DNA from: Trichoplusia ni | Lineage: Eukaryota; Arthropoda; Insecta; Lepidoptera; Noctuidae | Assembly (NCBI RefSeq): GCF_003590095.1 | Contig: NC_039479.1 | Span: forward strand, 2,170,001-2,234,000 | Length of the DNA: 64,000 nucleotides | Reading direction: 5' to 3' | Part shown: positions 38,627 through 51,885 of the stretch, piece after piece | Layout: each line of letters opens with the position of its first letter | How positions within the stretch are numbered: the first letter of the stretch is position 1 | The notes under the pieces: generated by a model | What the model saw: only the letters and a program-made list of their open reading frames with translations | The model's database searches: none | What the model was told of the DNA's origin: nothing | Position numbers and translations under genes: made by a program

Positions 38627-41600
38627 TTTATTGTTACAATGTTTAGTTTGTACGGTAAGCTAAGTGAATGATTACAGCTGTTGGGATGTGTGTTATTTGG
38701 CTAAAGAGAGATTTTTTATTTTAAATTAGTTATTGTTACATAATTAATTGTATTCAAGTCTTATATTAATTACTAAGAATCACGCCAGTTTGTAATTAAG
38801 TTTTATGAAATTTATAATGCTTGAACTATTGTTTCCATCTAAATCTATTTAGTTTAAAGCATTCAAAAACGATTGTTTTAAATAAATCACTGACCGAAAA
38901 AGAAACACGCAACTGTCAGCAGCAAAATGAGGCAGGTATACATTTATTCCGAAAAAAAACGACTGCTATTCGGCTTTCTAGTTTAATGGCCCAATAACAC
39001 ACACCGTATAATACAAAAAAAAAAAACTACAAGGCACGAATAAAAAAAAACATTTATATTTACATAGTTCTACATTCCAATTACACTACTGGCATGCCAT
39101 AGACAACGTGCGAATAAAAACAAAATATTTTGTTTTACAATATTCTATATTCGAATTTCACTACTGGCGCTCTATACACTACATTTCTCGAACATTTGGC
39201 GAAACAAAAGGGCCAGTGCTCATTGTCCTGGTATAATAAATGAGGTTATATGACGATCACTTACAGCCTTTGGAATCCTCATTATACCTCTTTGGAGGTA
39301 TTAGCTACAGGCTGCCAAACCTCTACTTTAGATAGGTATACAATAATATGGAATTGTGATATTAAAAATTCTTGATTTTTCACAGCTTATAGATAAATTA
39401 ACCGATTTCCGATCCGATCGGAATTTACGATCAAAGTCCGATCTACGCTTAAAAGCGTTTGTCTGATCCATAAATGCTTCTGAGTATGTTTGTCTTCGTG
39501 AATGTAACTTGAATTGCAAAGCCTATGTTTATAAAGCACCATTTACCAACCAAAAACTAAAATAAAATAGCTACTAAACGTTCAACAAAAATATACTCGA
39601 TAAATATTAATAGAAGCGGCATCACGAATATCACGATTAATCAAATCGTTTGGGAATTGTGCTAATGTTGTTTCCCCTGAACGGTAATATCCATAAGGTC
39701 AAGGCTATAGGTTCGATTCTATCGTGCTTGGCCTGCATCAGCCACTTCTACCCATGCTATGTATAAACTATAATAGCGTCGGAATTCGAGCATATTTGGC
39801 GGGAATTTTTGACATTCCAGTCGTATTAAACCTGCGTGTGTTATGGTTTTGTTGTTTAAAGAGGTTATATACGAATCGATTTTTTTTTAATTTTCGAAAA
39901 TAGTAAGTAGTGCCGAGGTTTTTGAGCCTTTAAAGAGTAAACTTATGAAATCTTTCAGTTAAAAAAGGTTTTATGTTGAACAACATCATGAATAACTTGC
40001 ATCAGCTATTAAGAACTTAATTGGTATTATTCTTTACGTAAGAGCTGACGTAAAAGGAGTCAAGTTATGAAATTATCTTTCTTTTATAATTTACCCCAAG
40101 TATCGTTAGGCTGAACATACTATTACGATAACGTCACTATCGCTTACATATTCTCATTTGAATCTGTCAGATAAAGCCAGCCGCTCAATACAAAATGCAT
40201 GACAAATACCATTAAACGATTCCATTCGTTATCCGCGCTATGAATCAAGCAAAACTGCAGTAATATCAGTCAGGGGCAAACAACATGTCCTAACAAAGCC
40301 AATTAACCAGTTATGAATTGTAAAAACACGATCGGACGCTTTCGGCAAACTCCGGACAGGCTCGGCAATGCTCGACATTAGGGATGTCACTGATTTTTAC
40401 TATTAGGGGTAAAACAAATTTAACGTGTAGGTAACGTAGGATTTTGAAGTCGTTAAAAATAGTGACAAAACGTAAAATGACTAAATTTATTGATATTTTG
40501 TTCACGAAGCAATATCATTTTTTTTCCTTGCAGTACTTAAAATAATCTTTTACCATTTATTTTATTGGAATGTAACAACCCTATTGCGGTCTATCGTGTG
40601 CTGTTAGGGAATGACGCGTACATTATTAATTTTGATGCATGACATTGCTGGATTTCACGTTGGAAAAATAAAAAAGAATGGTTTCGGCCAGCTTGCCATT
40701 TTTGAATAGGGAATGCGAGATTACAAACAAACGAAATGAGTTTAGCTAGGATTAGTTTGTTAAAATTGCAAGGTTTAATTAAGTTTGGTCCTTTTTGGAG
40801 CAGTTTACACACATTGTAATGTCTTACTTAGTCCCACTAAAAGTTCGTTAAGAAATGGAGGCCGTTTAAAGCGGGATTAAGGGGTCTTAAGTGATATTAT
40901 TGTACTTGTGGAAGCATGAAAGCACTACACGGTAGAATGGTGTTTTCCTTATGTAAATGCAGTAGTATCAATTTAAGAGATGATGGTATATTTTTAGATT
41001 ACTTACGCAAAATATGCACTGTCTCATTTTGGAAAATCGAATAAATATTATCTCTTAAGCCATAAATGACACGCAATTTAAACCTCATTTGTATGACCAC
41101 GGCCAATTTTAAAAATACTGTTGTCATTGTCACATTACCGCCATTTTACCTTGAATAAATCTACAGTAACATTTCTAAGCTCTTATCAGGGCTCGATCTC
41201 TAACAAGCCGCAGACAGCAAAGCGTTCCGGAGTCAGGATTAGATGACTTACGATGAGAGGCAATTTGAAGTCTACGTGGTGGGTGTTTTGCCCGAATATT
41301 TTTTTTGTGTTTGTGTGACTAATTACGTATGTGTTATTCCTCTTTAATATGTAGTAGGACGGTTGACTATCTAGTTTCACTCAGAATTTAGGCGTCTATG
41401 CCAGCGAGGTGGGCGCGCTACGCGGCGTAGAGCGGCGTTCCTCGTAGGCAGTCGTAGACCCCTATTTTACCAAACATTACTAAGATCATTTGTCGAGACG
41501 AATACGCGTGAGTAAATCGTCTTTTAATAATCACTTCGGTTACTACATAAATGATCGGATTAACCGCTTAATTTAATAAAAACATTTTTCGTATTAAAAG

Positions 41601-42562
41601 TCTGAATAAATTCGTGCATGGTTGTTTAAAAAGGACACACAAAGACAATTATCTCATTAAAAATAAATGGCACTGGCCATTTAAAATCCGCATTCGATTC
41701 GAATTTCAATCATTTAAGTACGATAAACAACGATTACAGTTCTACAAATTTAAATTTATATTTCGAATTCGATTCACGTTTTTCCCGACGGTTAAGCAAA
41801 ATTGCATTTCCGTAGCGTACGCCTTATACTGGCACAATAAATAAATACATTCTTTGAAAAAGGAACCGCGACCGGTGTTTGGAAAACGACAGTCGTATCA
41901 TATAAAAAACAAAAGCGGAGCGGTAGCAAAACGTGCAAAAAATGGATTTTTTATCGACTTGGATTAAGTTTAAATTGTTACAGACTTCGACACACTTGGA
42001 TATTCAATTTATCATAATTTTGTTCAGTTGATTATAACCTTTTGAAAGCTCTATAATTAGAAACCTGTACTTAGAAATTAGCAAATTTACCATTTTCAGA
42101 CACTGTTTTGAACAATTTATTCAAGCATAGCTAAAAACATTGTCACCAATTCTCCTATCAATAAAAAAACAAAATCAAAATCGATTCATCCGATCGAGAG
42201 ATAAGATACCACTTGTCTTAAGAAACTTATCACAGTCTGCGGCAAAAGGCGGTCGATTTTTGCACTTAAAGTTCGTTTCAATACAAGACAAGTACGAGAC
42301 TAGCAATTTTTAGCTAATACCTTGCGTTCGCGAGATACGTAGTACCATCACCAGTTTAAACAGAAACCGTTTGTGTGAAATTTCTTAAGATAACAACACT
42401 AGTGCGGTTTTAGAACATTCTTACAGTACAATGTGTATGTCTTTGTTAATAGACATTTACGATGCTATTAATAATAACTAGTCCAGTTGCAATTTGTATC
42501 TTCGTCCTTAGAAGACGGCTGTATCTATGAACCGTTGGTTGATTAGAAAAGCTTGCTTGTGT

Positions 42563-42618
42563 TGTGTGGAAGCGAGACGCCACTATAACATAAGCGGGTA
42601 ATTCTTATGTTCTCGCTT
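42563..42618. repeat. Palindromic hairpin repeat, copy 6 (left arm only clear)
   Basis: The left arm GTTGTGTGGAAGCGAGACGC plus CACTATA matches the family consensus. The right side has TTCTCGCTTA only, with an unrelated CATAAG/CTTATG pair between. Confidence 0.4.
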
Positions 42619-42727
42619 ATTTAATGGCGTGACGGCCCAGTCTTTGTGATTTTTTTGTGATTCGGTGGAAATTACACCAGCTACATCAATCGGAATACTT
42701 CTCCGTGGGTCTGTATTTATATACCTA

Positions 42728-42980
42728 CTAGCTGTTGCCCGCGACTTCTTCCCCGTGGGTAGAAGATATAAGTTATGATTTATCCCTGCCCTGTTTTTTT
42801 CACATTTTCCATTGTATCTTCGCTCCTATTAGTCGCAGCGTGATGGTTTATAGCCTAAAGCCTTCCTCGATAAATGGTCTATCCAACACAAAAAAAAATA
42901 ATCAATTTGAACCAGTAGTTCCTGAGATTAGCGCGTTCAAACAAACAAACAAACTCTTCAGCTTTATATATTAGTATCGA
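42728..42980 (-). mobile_element. Helitron-like non-autonomous element (Lep1-type)
   Basis: Reverse-orientation copy of the 23081-23336 family. The plus strand begins CTAGCTGTTGCCCGCGAC and ends TATTAGTATCGA. Both flanks keep the A/T target. The open frame inside (from MPATSS) is a passenger and occurs in several copies. Confidence 0.8.
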
Positions 42981-43206
42981 TATAAGATACGAGTAGATCG
43001 ATAAAAAACTTCTACGTCAAGACTTCAGCTTTGTAGAAAATCTTTGAATCATATTTTAGATTAACGCTATTTTAACTTTCGCGTTTATAATATTAGCGGA
43101 ATAGCTTTTGTTTCACTATTTTAAAATAGCATAAAATATAATTCCACGCCAGTTTTAAATATTAACGTACCATTAAATTATAACAAAGCATTGTTTACTA
43201 GTGATG

Positions 43207-43224
43207 TGAGTGTGTGTGTGTGTG
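43207..43224 (+). repeat. Short TG microsatellite
   Basis: A (TG)n run of about eight units follows GTGAG. Confidence 0.8.
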
Positions 43225-44746
43225 TTTTTTACAATGTGTAATAATAATATGCAATGTTAATAACAACTAGCAGTTACACGACGTGATAAACATTTATTAA
43301 ATTGTATTCTCAACATTCACCTATTTTAACAATGGAATATAATTAGTTTAACACTATGCAATAAATAGTAACTTTAGTATTTATTTTAGTTTTTAGTAAG
43401 CTTACTCACGCTGCCAGGGCCTCGATTCTGCTATTTACAATGTCCGATGAATAAATGGTAATTGGATTAAATTTGAAATTATTTCTTTTCGCTTAAGCAT
43501 TTTGCCAACACAATAATTGAAAATTCTTTGCATTGATCTTGAGAGTACCGTCCCGCACATAATTTCCAATTATGCGTAGGAAAATTGCTTAAAGTGTCAT
43601 TTTAAGCCAATTTTCATTCATTTGCCATTGTAAATAGCAGAATTGGGGCCCAGTTCGCAATTCGTTAGTTTGAAGACCCCAACACTAGTTGAAGAAAGTA
43701 GCAAAAGTTATCGGAACTCCGACGTTCGATATTCAAATGTGTTTCTTTTTCTTTTGAACTTCAGCTACCATCTGTCGAGTTTAAGACGTGTTTTTATAAA
43801 AGTATTGTTTTGAAGAATATTTATTTTAATACGATTTCTTGAGTTTTTAGTTAAATATAGCTTTGCGCATATTTCATAAACTTGTAGGAAGAACAAGCCT
43901 TACGTTTTCTTTCTATTCAATTTATTTATGTATACAAAAATTCACAAAACGGCGTAACATTATAACAGTCAAGTTGTTTTTCATTTTGCATTCGTATTAA
44001 ATGTAATTGCTATAATATAAACAGCTTTCAAAAATTCGGTCTAATTTTTTTTTCTTGTATACGCCAAGAAACTTATGTTTCTAGGTCGAAATTCTATACG
44101 TCAGCTACTTAAATACAAAAACCTCAAGAAACTGGGTGCCTTGTCATTACAAAACTCTCACATAGCGAAAATATGTTTACTTCTACCACCGCTGCTTATT
44201 ACGCAATTTTATTCTGCCTACATTCACCAAATATATGCCTCGTTACAACCTCCTTTCTCGCTAACAACGTAAGAAAAAATAACGAGTTCCTATTGGCCAC
44301 TTGGTTTTTTGCCCGCCAAGTTCGCTTCCATTTTCAAAAAGATTTCTTGAAGAATCTTTTCACATTTTTGTTCTATTTTCGTACCTCTTAGCTAACTACA
44401 ATATTGTTACGTTGGTAGTTTTTTTATCTTAAAAAGTTTCTCCTTTCGAATGGCAAGAAAAGAGGTTGGACTTAACGTAAGTGATTTGGTTTTAAGCGAA
44501 CTTTCTAAATTGTAAGACTATTTTGTGCATAGCAAATAACCAGAAGAATATTTAGGTTTCTGATTTGCGGCTCCTTTTTAATGCCTAAATATTTTGGTCT
44601 TAGGCAACCTTTAATTACCAAAAGTGGTCTTAATGTCAATTAAGTAGGTACCATATTATAGTATAAATGACGAAATAAGTTGAAGGAATGTCCTTAAGTA
44701 AAAAGTACTTTTAAATAATTATTTGAAGGCACTATAGAGCTTTTAG

Positions 44747-45118
44747 AGCTTTTATCGAGGAGCTCGTGGCTAAGCTGTAACCGCAGAAGTGAAACGATCA
44801 CAGGTTAAGCTATGCTTGACGCGGTTGGTCCGTAGATGGGTGACCATCTTTGTCATAAGGAGTTCCTACGTGTTTCGGAAGGTACGTTAAATTGTGGATC
44901 CCGGCTGCTATTCTTACATCTTTGACAGTCGTTACAGGTAGTCAGAAGCTTGAAAAGTCTGGCAACCAGTCTAACCAAGGGGTATCGTGTCGCCCAGGTA
45001 ACTGGGTTGAGGAGGTTAGATAGGCAGTCGCTCCTTGTAAAACACTGGTACTTAGCTAAAACCGGTTAGACTGGTAGCCGACCCCAACATAGTTGGTAAA
45101 AGGCTAGGCCAATGATGA
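44747..45118 (+). mobile_element. SINE with 5S-rRNA-like head, complete, with 14-bp target-site duplication
   Basis: The element is flanked by an exact direct repeat TATAGAGCTTTTAG (44733-44746 and 45119-45132). Near its head, AGGTTAAGCTATGCTTGACG followed by GATGGGTGACCATC resembles the 5S rRNA internal promoter and 3' part. The body runs through GGAAGGTACGTTAA and ends AACATAGTTGGTAAAAGG then AATGATGA. It is of the chimeric SINE type described in Helicoverpa-like moths and is moved in trans by a LINE. Confidence 0.75.
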
Positions 45119-45318
45119 TATAGAGCTTTTAGTGGTAAACTAAAAGCTACAAAACTACCTACTAAAAAGTCCAAATATCTAAAACAAGACATTTTCAAAC
45201 AGATCATCTTTACTACTAATTAATATAGTGTTGTAACAGAGTGGTATCTCCAAGTTGAACAATTCATCAAACTCTTAATTATGTTTACATCTAGGTAACC
45301 GATAACATCACTCCTTAC

Positions 45319-45822
45319 TAGTGCTGGGATTCAACGGGATTAGGTCCGGGACTAGAAAGTCCCGCGAGTAACTAGTAAAAGTTTTATCTGATTAATTTTC
45401 CTTTATTACAGACTTTTGTAGTCAGTCTAAGGCACCGACTTAAGGGACGTATAGACTGTAGTATAGATTATACATTATACATATGTAATTATTCAAATGT
45501 GGATTATTTTGCCATTTCTATAAAATATGATAAATAACAGTTTATTAGATGCAACATACTTATAGGTGAGACGTGATTTGTCCTAGATGGATGGAACCTA
45601 TCCCCGGACCCATCGTATCAAGTGTAACATAACATAACATTATAATTAATAATAACAAATACAAAAAATACGTATTTTCGTTCTCAATCCACTCGACGCG
45701 ACTGTCGAACAGAAAACAAGAACTGGAATTCTCAACAAAACTCAAGAACTGGGAATCATAACTTTAGAACTTGTAGTACTTCAGTCCCGCGGGACTTCAA
45801 GTCCCAAGCGGGAGCAGCACTG
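45319..45822. mobile_element. Candidate hAT-like MITE with degenerate terminal inverted repeats
   Basis: The left end (C)TAGTGCTGGGATTCAACG, continuing to GGGACTAGAAAGTCCCGCG by 45366, is the imperfect inverse of the right end, which on the minus strand starts CAGTGCTGCTCCCGCTTGGG and goes on GACTTGAAGTCCCGCG. CAGTGCTG ends suggest hAT. The 8-bp flanks (CTCCTTAC / CTGTGTGA) match at only four positions, so the duplication is decayed or the borders are off. No transposase is present. Confidence 0.45.
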
Positions 45823-46054
45823 CTGTGTGAGTAGGTTTGCTACACTATTATAATACTAAGTGTTGTGCTACATTCCAAGTTATAATTATTGTTAAAGACT
45901 GCATATTATGAACCAGCACGCAGGTATTTTTTCAGAAGCTAAAAGTTTTGATGTTACAAATTATTAATAAAATAATATATCCTCGATCCTTTTTTTTTCA
46001 TTTTTCTTTTCCTTTAGGGACGCTTGGAGTAGTATTTTAATCCGGAGGGTGTTA

Positions 46055-46187
46055 TAAACATTCATCCATCAGACACTCAGACTCAGAACAAGGATTGTGC
46101 ACCACACAAATGCTTGTCCTCCCCTCAATACGTCGCACACAGTGGGGTTTTCGTGGTGAACTATACCAATCGCTTAACCTCGCAGTC
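46055..46187 (-). mobile_element. tRNA-derived SINE (second family), diverged
   Basis: On the minus strand GACTGCGAGGTTAAGCGATT, then GACGTATTGAGGGGAGGACA and AAGCATTTGTGTGGTGCAC-like body segments keep the family order, with a damaged head. Confidence 0.5.
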
Positions 46188-46727
46188 AAAGTATTTATTT
46201 CTGTATCATTTGTTTAACAAAGCAATTTAATAATAATAAGTTTCGCTTACAATAGTCTTTAAAAATAAATAAGTCCACATGTTTTTATCCTCGATGTTCG
46301 TAGACTCTTTTCAATCAGCACATAAAATACTTTTTTTCCTTTAAAAAATTCCTACAGCATTTACTCCAAATATATTGGCAGCCCTATCCCTGACGCAGAT
46401 GTAAGGCGGTGTGCAGACGCGCGATTAATTTCGCTCGAGTGTCTAAGGCTGACTGCACAAGCGATTGCCTTGTCAAATCCCTTCTGCTTTCAATCTCCGG
46501 AAAGCTGGTAGGCGGAGAGAATTCCTGTTGTGTAAACAAATGATTCTTTATTTATTTAAGTTACTGTTTTTTTTGTTTTGTGATGTTCTTGTAGGTCTTA
46601 TGGAACTTTCGTTTAAATTATGTATTGTGATCATTGTTTTCACTGTTGGGTGCTTGGAAAACAACTGAATATACTTAATTTGTGTTGGCTGCAATAAAAA
46701 TAATTTATTTTTAACAGACTTCTTAAG

Positions 46728-46885
46728 TTTCCGTAACTCAAAGATTACAAAGGGAACCTTACGAAGACTCGGCTGTCTGTCAGTCCGTCCATTCACCTGT
46801 CACCAGGCTTGGACATAAGCAATCCTAGTACAGTTATAATTTTAACTCAATGTGATGTATTTCTTAAGTATGTTTACAAAAATAA
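46728..46885 (+). repeat. Dispersed GGGTTCCGT/CACCAGGCTG repeat
   Basis: CCGTAACTCAAAGATTACAA, GTCCGTCCATTCACCTGTCA then CCAGGCT, and TGTGATGTATTTCTTAAG keep the family order. Confidence 0.5.
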
Positions 46886-47671
46886 TTTGTCATGAATTTG
46901 GCAAGTGACAAATTTTGCTGCTCAATTTCGTGGGTCCGATTCACACTTGATCAATGCTTTTCACACGGTGTCTTTTTGCTACATTTACAATGTCAATATC
47001 TAATTTACAAAATAATACACGTAACCCTACCAAACAAGTTACGCATCTATACATACGCACGTGTATTTTAGGAAAATGCCTACAATACAAGATACATTGT
47101 ATTTTCACTGAAAAAAAATAATTTTTCGTCCAATTGCCTTGAACATTCAACTTTTAATTCGAATTGTGACAAATCCTTTGTACCAGGCATTTATTTCCCA
47201 AGAGGAGGGAGAATTATTCTGTTTCCGCACAAAGGAAAGAATATTGTTTTTATTTATGTATTCTAATGATAAAAACTCAACAATGTCAGGTATTTTCACT
47301 GATGGCAAATTGCTTAGGAGAATACAAATAGTGCTAATTTCCATTCGATCATCGGCTAATGCGTATTGAGCCTCTGGTCGGTAAAAAAATGTCACATATT
47401 CGCATTTAATGCCAAATATAATTGTGCGTATTGATAATTATGCTGAATTTCGTTATGCCAATGTAAATTGTTCTAAAATGGGTAATGCTTTAAGTACGGC
47501 TTATTAGCGACAGATAAAATAGCATATTGTGACAACACAAAAACTCAAACTCAAATTATTTATTTGCATGTTAAGATTGTACAGTTGTTAAATACTTATA
47601 ATTGAAGTTCAGCTTAACGGCTTTTCAGGCGTTGCAAAAATGTGATTGCTTATAATCTATTTGTTACTAAA

Positions 47672-47926
47672 CTAGCTGTTACCCGCGACTTCGTCCCCGT
47701 GGGTAGAAGATATAAGTTAAGATTTAGGTATACCTGCCCGGTTTTTCACATTTTCCATTGTATCTTAGCTCCTATTAGTCGCAGCGTGATGGTTTATAGC
47801 CTAAAGCCTTCCTCGATGAATGGTCTATTCAACACAAAAAGAATTTTTCAATTTGGACCAGTAGTTGCTGAGATTAGCGCGTTCGAACAAACAAACAAAC
47901 TTTTCTGCTTTATATATTAGTATAGA
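47672..47926 (-). mobile_element. Helitron-like non-autonomous element (Lep1-type)
   Basis: Same family, 255 bp, from CTAGCTGTTACCCGCGAC to TATTAGTATAGA, with A before and T after on the plus strand. It is nearly identical in layout to the copies at 42.7, 53.6 and 62.1 kb. Confidence 0.8.
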
Positions 47927-48390
47927 TTACTTCCACAATTTTAAGAATTTACGAAATGTACCTAAAGTCCATACACACAGCACATGCACACTATTATTAC
48001 ACTGTCACCCGTTACTCTACACTCGACTAACATGAACATAATGTATGAGGGCAATAATTTTAGCCTATTTACCAATAAACGGGGTTAAAAGCTAAATCTT
48101 TTGGCATTCAGGCCTATTTATGTCGCGTTCGTGTTCCCGCGCTGGGGATACGCACGCAAAAAACTATTTAACCCTAAAATGCTGCGTAATGTCCGTGATG
48201 GTCGATAAATTTAAGGGTTTTTACGCAAAATGATTTTGCCTCGTGAATTTTTTGGGTGGAGGTTGTGTTGTGTATTTTTGCTGTAAGGTTCAATAGTTAT
48301 TGCAATCAGTGTTGACTCAGCATCATTATATAGCATCATTTCTAAAAACATGCAAATGATGACCGCTCGCTCTTTTGTGCAAATTATATC

Positions 48391-48650
48391 CGGCCAAGTG
48401 CAAGTTGGACTTGCGATACTGAATGTTGCGTGATAATAAACTAAAGAAAATCAAAAGTGGTTTGTCGCCCAAAACAATTTATGTCTGTTACAGTGGCTTC
48501 CTAACCTCGATATATTTATTGTTATACCGGCAACAGAAACCCATCATTCAAAAATTGCTGTCTTGCGGTTCATGAGATACACGGACACAGCCTGGTGACA
48601 CACGGACGGAAAGACAAATAACGGTGCCCTACAACTGAGTACCCTCTTAG
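48391..48650 (-). repeat. Dispersed GGGTTCCGT/CACCAGGCTG repeat, reverse copy
   Basis: On the minus strand it reads TCCGTGTGTCACCAGGCTGT, then CATGAACCGCAAGACAGC and ends GTCCAACTTGCACTTGGCCG, the usual right end of the family. Confidence 0.6.
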
Positions 48651-49549
48651 ATGTATTTAAAGGTCTGACATATACAAATGAGGAAGCTAATGAAACGTAG
48701 TGTCCCGAGGGATTGACTCAGCCTTGAAACCGCAATGAAATTCATCAGGAAACAAATTGGAGTAGAACGGTACATTCTTGTTTTCATTCCCCTTTCGAAA
48801 GCTTGTTTTGACTTTTAGATGATTCTAATTGCAAGATGTATCTTGTACGAAAAAAAAACCGGGCAGCTTTCTTTATAAGCAAACATTGACCGTTCTTCTG
48901 TCGATCTTTCAAGTGCGAGGCTTCACCATCAAGTTGGTGATGGTAAAAACTGTAGCTTAACCTTGATCTTTATTTTTAAACTATTGTGAAAAATGAAAGC
49001 GAAGTGGTTAAGGTATAAATTTTTGATAGACGAAAAAACAGCGTTATTGGAGTTCCTTCTGCCTTTAAATAGTAAAAAAACGGTTTATAACTATACGAAT
49101 AAAATATTGTTTTGTTTTAATATTAAAGAGTATTGAGCAAATTATTAACTCCTTCAATACTTAAAAAATATAAAAATAAGACGTTGTCTATCTATTAACA
49201 CTTGAATCTAACAACACAATCTTTCTTCTCTTAAATGTGTGAGTCAACATTCCGGGGTCAACCCTTCCACTGCGTATCGTGTAGAAACTTTTTACACAAT
49301 GTAAATAAACATGTCTAAACAAAGGAGAAACAAACAATGGCTACCGTTACACAAAGACGCATTTTAGGGTTACAAGCTGAATTAAATTGTTAAACGAATA
49401 AAGGTGTGGGGAATTAAAGACAGTCCTACATTCTTAGCGAGTATTTTTCAACACAGGTGCGAAATGATTGCACATTAAAGGGTTTTATTAACTAAAGTTG
49501 TAGAAAGTTTAATTTGCAACAAAAAGAGGTTTCTTTTTTGATCAGATAA

Positions 49550-49835
49550 ATAGTTTAAGAGATATATCGTAAATACCATTTCAAATGGCATTATTTTGCA
49601 AAGATTCGCAAGATGGCGTCCGTGGGACTAGGGTGGCAACCCCACAAACTTGGTTTTAGATTTACACTGATCCCTACACATCAGAAAAATAAAGAGGCAT
49701 CCTTTAAAATCGTAACCCCAAATGTAAGATTTCAATGAACTACATCTATTCGTCACCCAACTGACCTTTTTTAACTATAGCCTATTTTTATGGAACTCTT
49801 TCTCGCGAGTCCGACTCGGACTTGATCGTTTTTAT
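49550..49835 (+). repeat. Dispersed repeat, right half
   Basis: The end GGAACTCTTTCTCGCGAGTC plus CGACTCGGACTTGATCG matches the right end of the GGGTTCCGT family. The left half is not recognisable. Confidence 0.35.
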
Positions 49836-50773
49836 ACCTACACATACTTAATATACTTATTTCTGATTTACATTTTCATGTTTCAACTTTGTGCTTTTGA
49901 TATAAATGTCAACACAACATGTCGACCAGTAACTTAATTAATATAAAAGTTGCGTGTCTGGCAACTGGTTTCGAAATAAGGCGATGTTAAAGAAAAATAA
50001 TGTTCAATTAAAAATGTTGTTTTAACTAAATATATATTTTACTCGTAGTATGAATATACGTTTTGTAAGTTGTAAAAATCTTGACTTGATTTTATTACAT
50101 TTTTTAATTTTATAATATTCTAATTTCTGCATAAAGTACCTATGGCCAATATTTTAAGTGGGCATCATTTTGTAAAATCTCGCCATTTTATGTTGATCCG
50201 CCATTTAATTTCGTTCCTCATTTGAATGTTTTATGTGCCTACAGATATAAATGTGGCGGAAATTAGAAAAGTTCTTAAATCAAAACTTTTGAATTGTCAA
50301 TGACAAGGTCTTTATTTTGCCTATTTAAACTTTGATGACTGCATAATTTGTCTACTATGCGGTAAGATCTTTTTTCAATATTTAATAGGTAAAAATATAA
50401 AAAAGAATCAAACGTATATTCGGAATGCTTCAATTAGATTGTCTTATTGTTTTCATAGAATAAACAAAGAAATTGAGACCATTTTAAAAACATTTCCTGA
50501 AAAGTTTTTCATTTGAAATCTATCCAGAACCTCTATTAGAAATAGAACAAACATGACTGTGATTTTCGGACAAACATTTACTTTGAAAAAGTTTTCACAT
50601 GCACTTTTACAGCGAACGTTTTCAGAACGGCTGGCGTAAAAAAAGTCTATTGAAATATATTCCGGAACATTTTTTACGAGATTAAATACTACTAGCAACA
50701 AAGAGAGGTCAAGCTTTGGTCTATATGGGGACCTGCCACTACTCCTCACTAGCAGTACCTACTGCAAAATTTT

Positions 50774-50819
50774 GGAAAGAGACGGCATCCTGCGCGACGA
50801 TGAGTCGCGTCTCTTTTCC
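50774..50819. repeat. Palindromic hairpin repeat, copy 7 (variant)
   Basis: Left GGAAAGAGACGGCATC; right in reverse complement GGAAAAGAGACGCGACTC. An extra inner stem GCGAC/GTCGC is present. Confidence 0.45.
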
Positions 50820-51467
50820 GCAACTGCAAAAATACCGCTACAAGTCGAGGTGATACACCTCCATAGCTGATAACAGATGATAGCCAATAGGATTCTGTTA
50901 GGACTAATAGGAGATTGTTGTGTCGTTTCTTCTCCATAGGCACTAAGGAAGAGGTTTTAGTGAGTAAAAGAATGATACATTCTTCCGCTTCATCCAAAAC
51001 GGGAGGATCCATTTGCGGATTATAGACATGCGGAAAAAAAATGAGGCGTAAAGGGTGGGCGATATGAGCTTTTGTTATTTCAGGTCTGTGTCCAATTTTG
51101 TTTTGGTGATTCTATTTCCAATATTAATTTAGACTCGATAGTTTGTCCATTCAATTAACTATTTATTTGCGATAATCACGTAAGCACTGAGTCATTCTTA
51201 CTGCCGTTGCCCAGAACCTACCTAATTACTATAATGGAAATCACATGTTACTTCAAAACTAAGCGAAAACACGCGATTTTACGTGAAAACTTGAACTTTA
51301 TATAAATTTTGGGCGCGTATTATTTTGTTTATTTAATTATTTGAGTCAGGAAATGGGGTGAAGCGATAACGTTGTCCCAGTTTGTCACATTTTATGACTA
51401 GTCGTAAATCATGTGAGAAATATATGTAAGTCATGTAGTAAAACAAAATCTGGTATAGAAGTTACAA

Positions 51468-51514
51468 GTTGGAAGCCGACCCCAACATAGTTGGGAAAAG
51501 GCTAGGAGGATGAC
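51468..51514 (+). mobile_element. SINE tail fragment
   Basis: GGAAGCCGACCCCAACATAG followed by TTGGGAAAAGGCTAGGAGGA is the 3' tail of the same SINE family. Only about 47 bp survive. Confidence 0.55.
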
Positions 51515-51695
51515 GTCTTGTAGCAAGTTGGTTGGATAGTGGATAAATCAAAGCCTTATTAACGCAAAGGTTTTGATGTCATCATTTATATGGAGAACAG
51601 TTTTTATATCCAACATTTCCATAATAATTTTAGGACGCAGACGGCGCATTTAAGTTTCATGAGACTACGGGCAACAGTCAGGTATCGCGTGCTTT

Positions 51696-51885
51696 AAAAA
51701 AAAACGACTCCCGCAGAAAGTGATTGAATAATTGTGTCTCGGGGATTTCACAAATACATAATTCACGTGCCCAAAGCCACCCAGACCTAGGACCAGCAAT
51801 GCTTGACCTACGCGAGGATCGAATCCCGACACGTCCCGTTCTCTGGGTTTGGCATGGTGCCGTAACCACTCGGATATCCGCGCAT
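51696..51885 (-). mobile_element. tRNA-derived SINE (second family)
   Basis: On the minus strand GCGCGGATATCCGAGTGGTT, GGGATTCGATCCTCGCGTAG and the tail GTGAAATCCCCGAGACACA then GCGGGAGTCGTTTTTTTTTA give a full head-to-tail copy. Confidence 0.65.

Noticed and set aside
44800..44860. 5S rRNA gene
   Set aside because: Only part of 5S is present, it is diverged, and it is fused to a SINE body with a target-site duplication.
50749..51012. 87-residue minus-strand frame
   Set aside because: It crosses a palindromic hairpin copy and shows no recognised domain or splice context.
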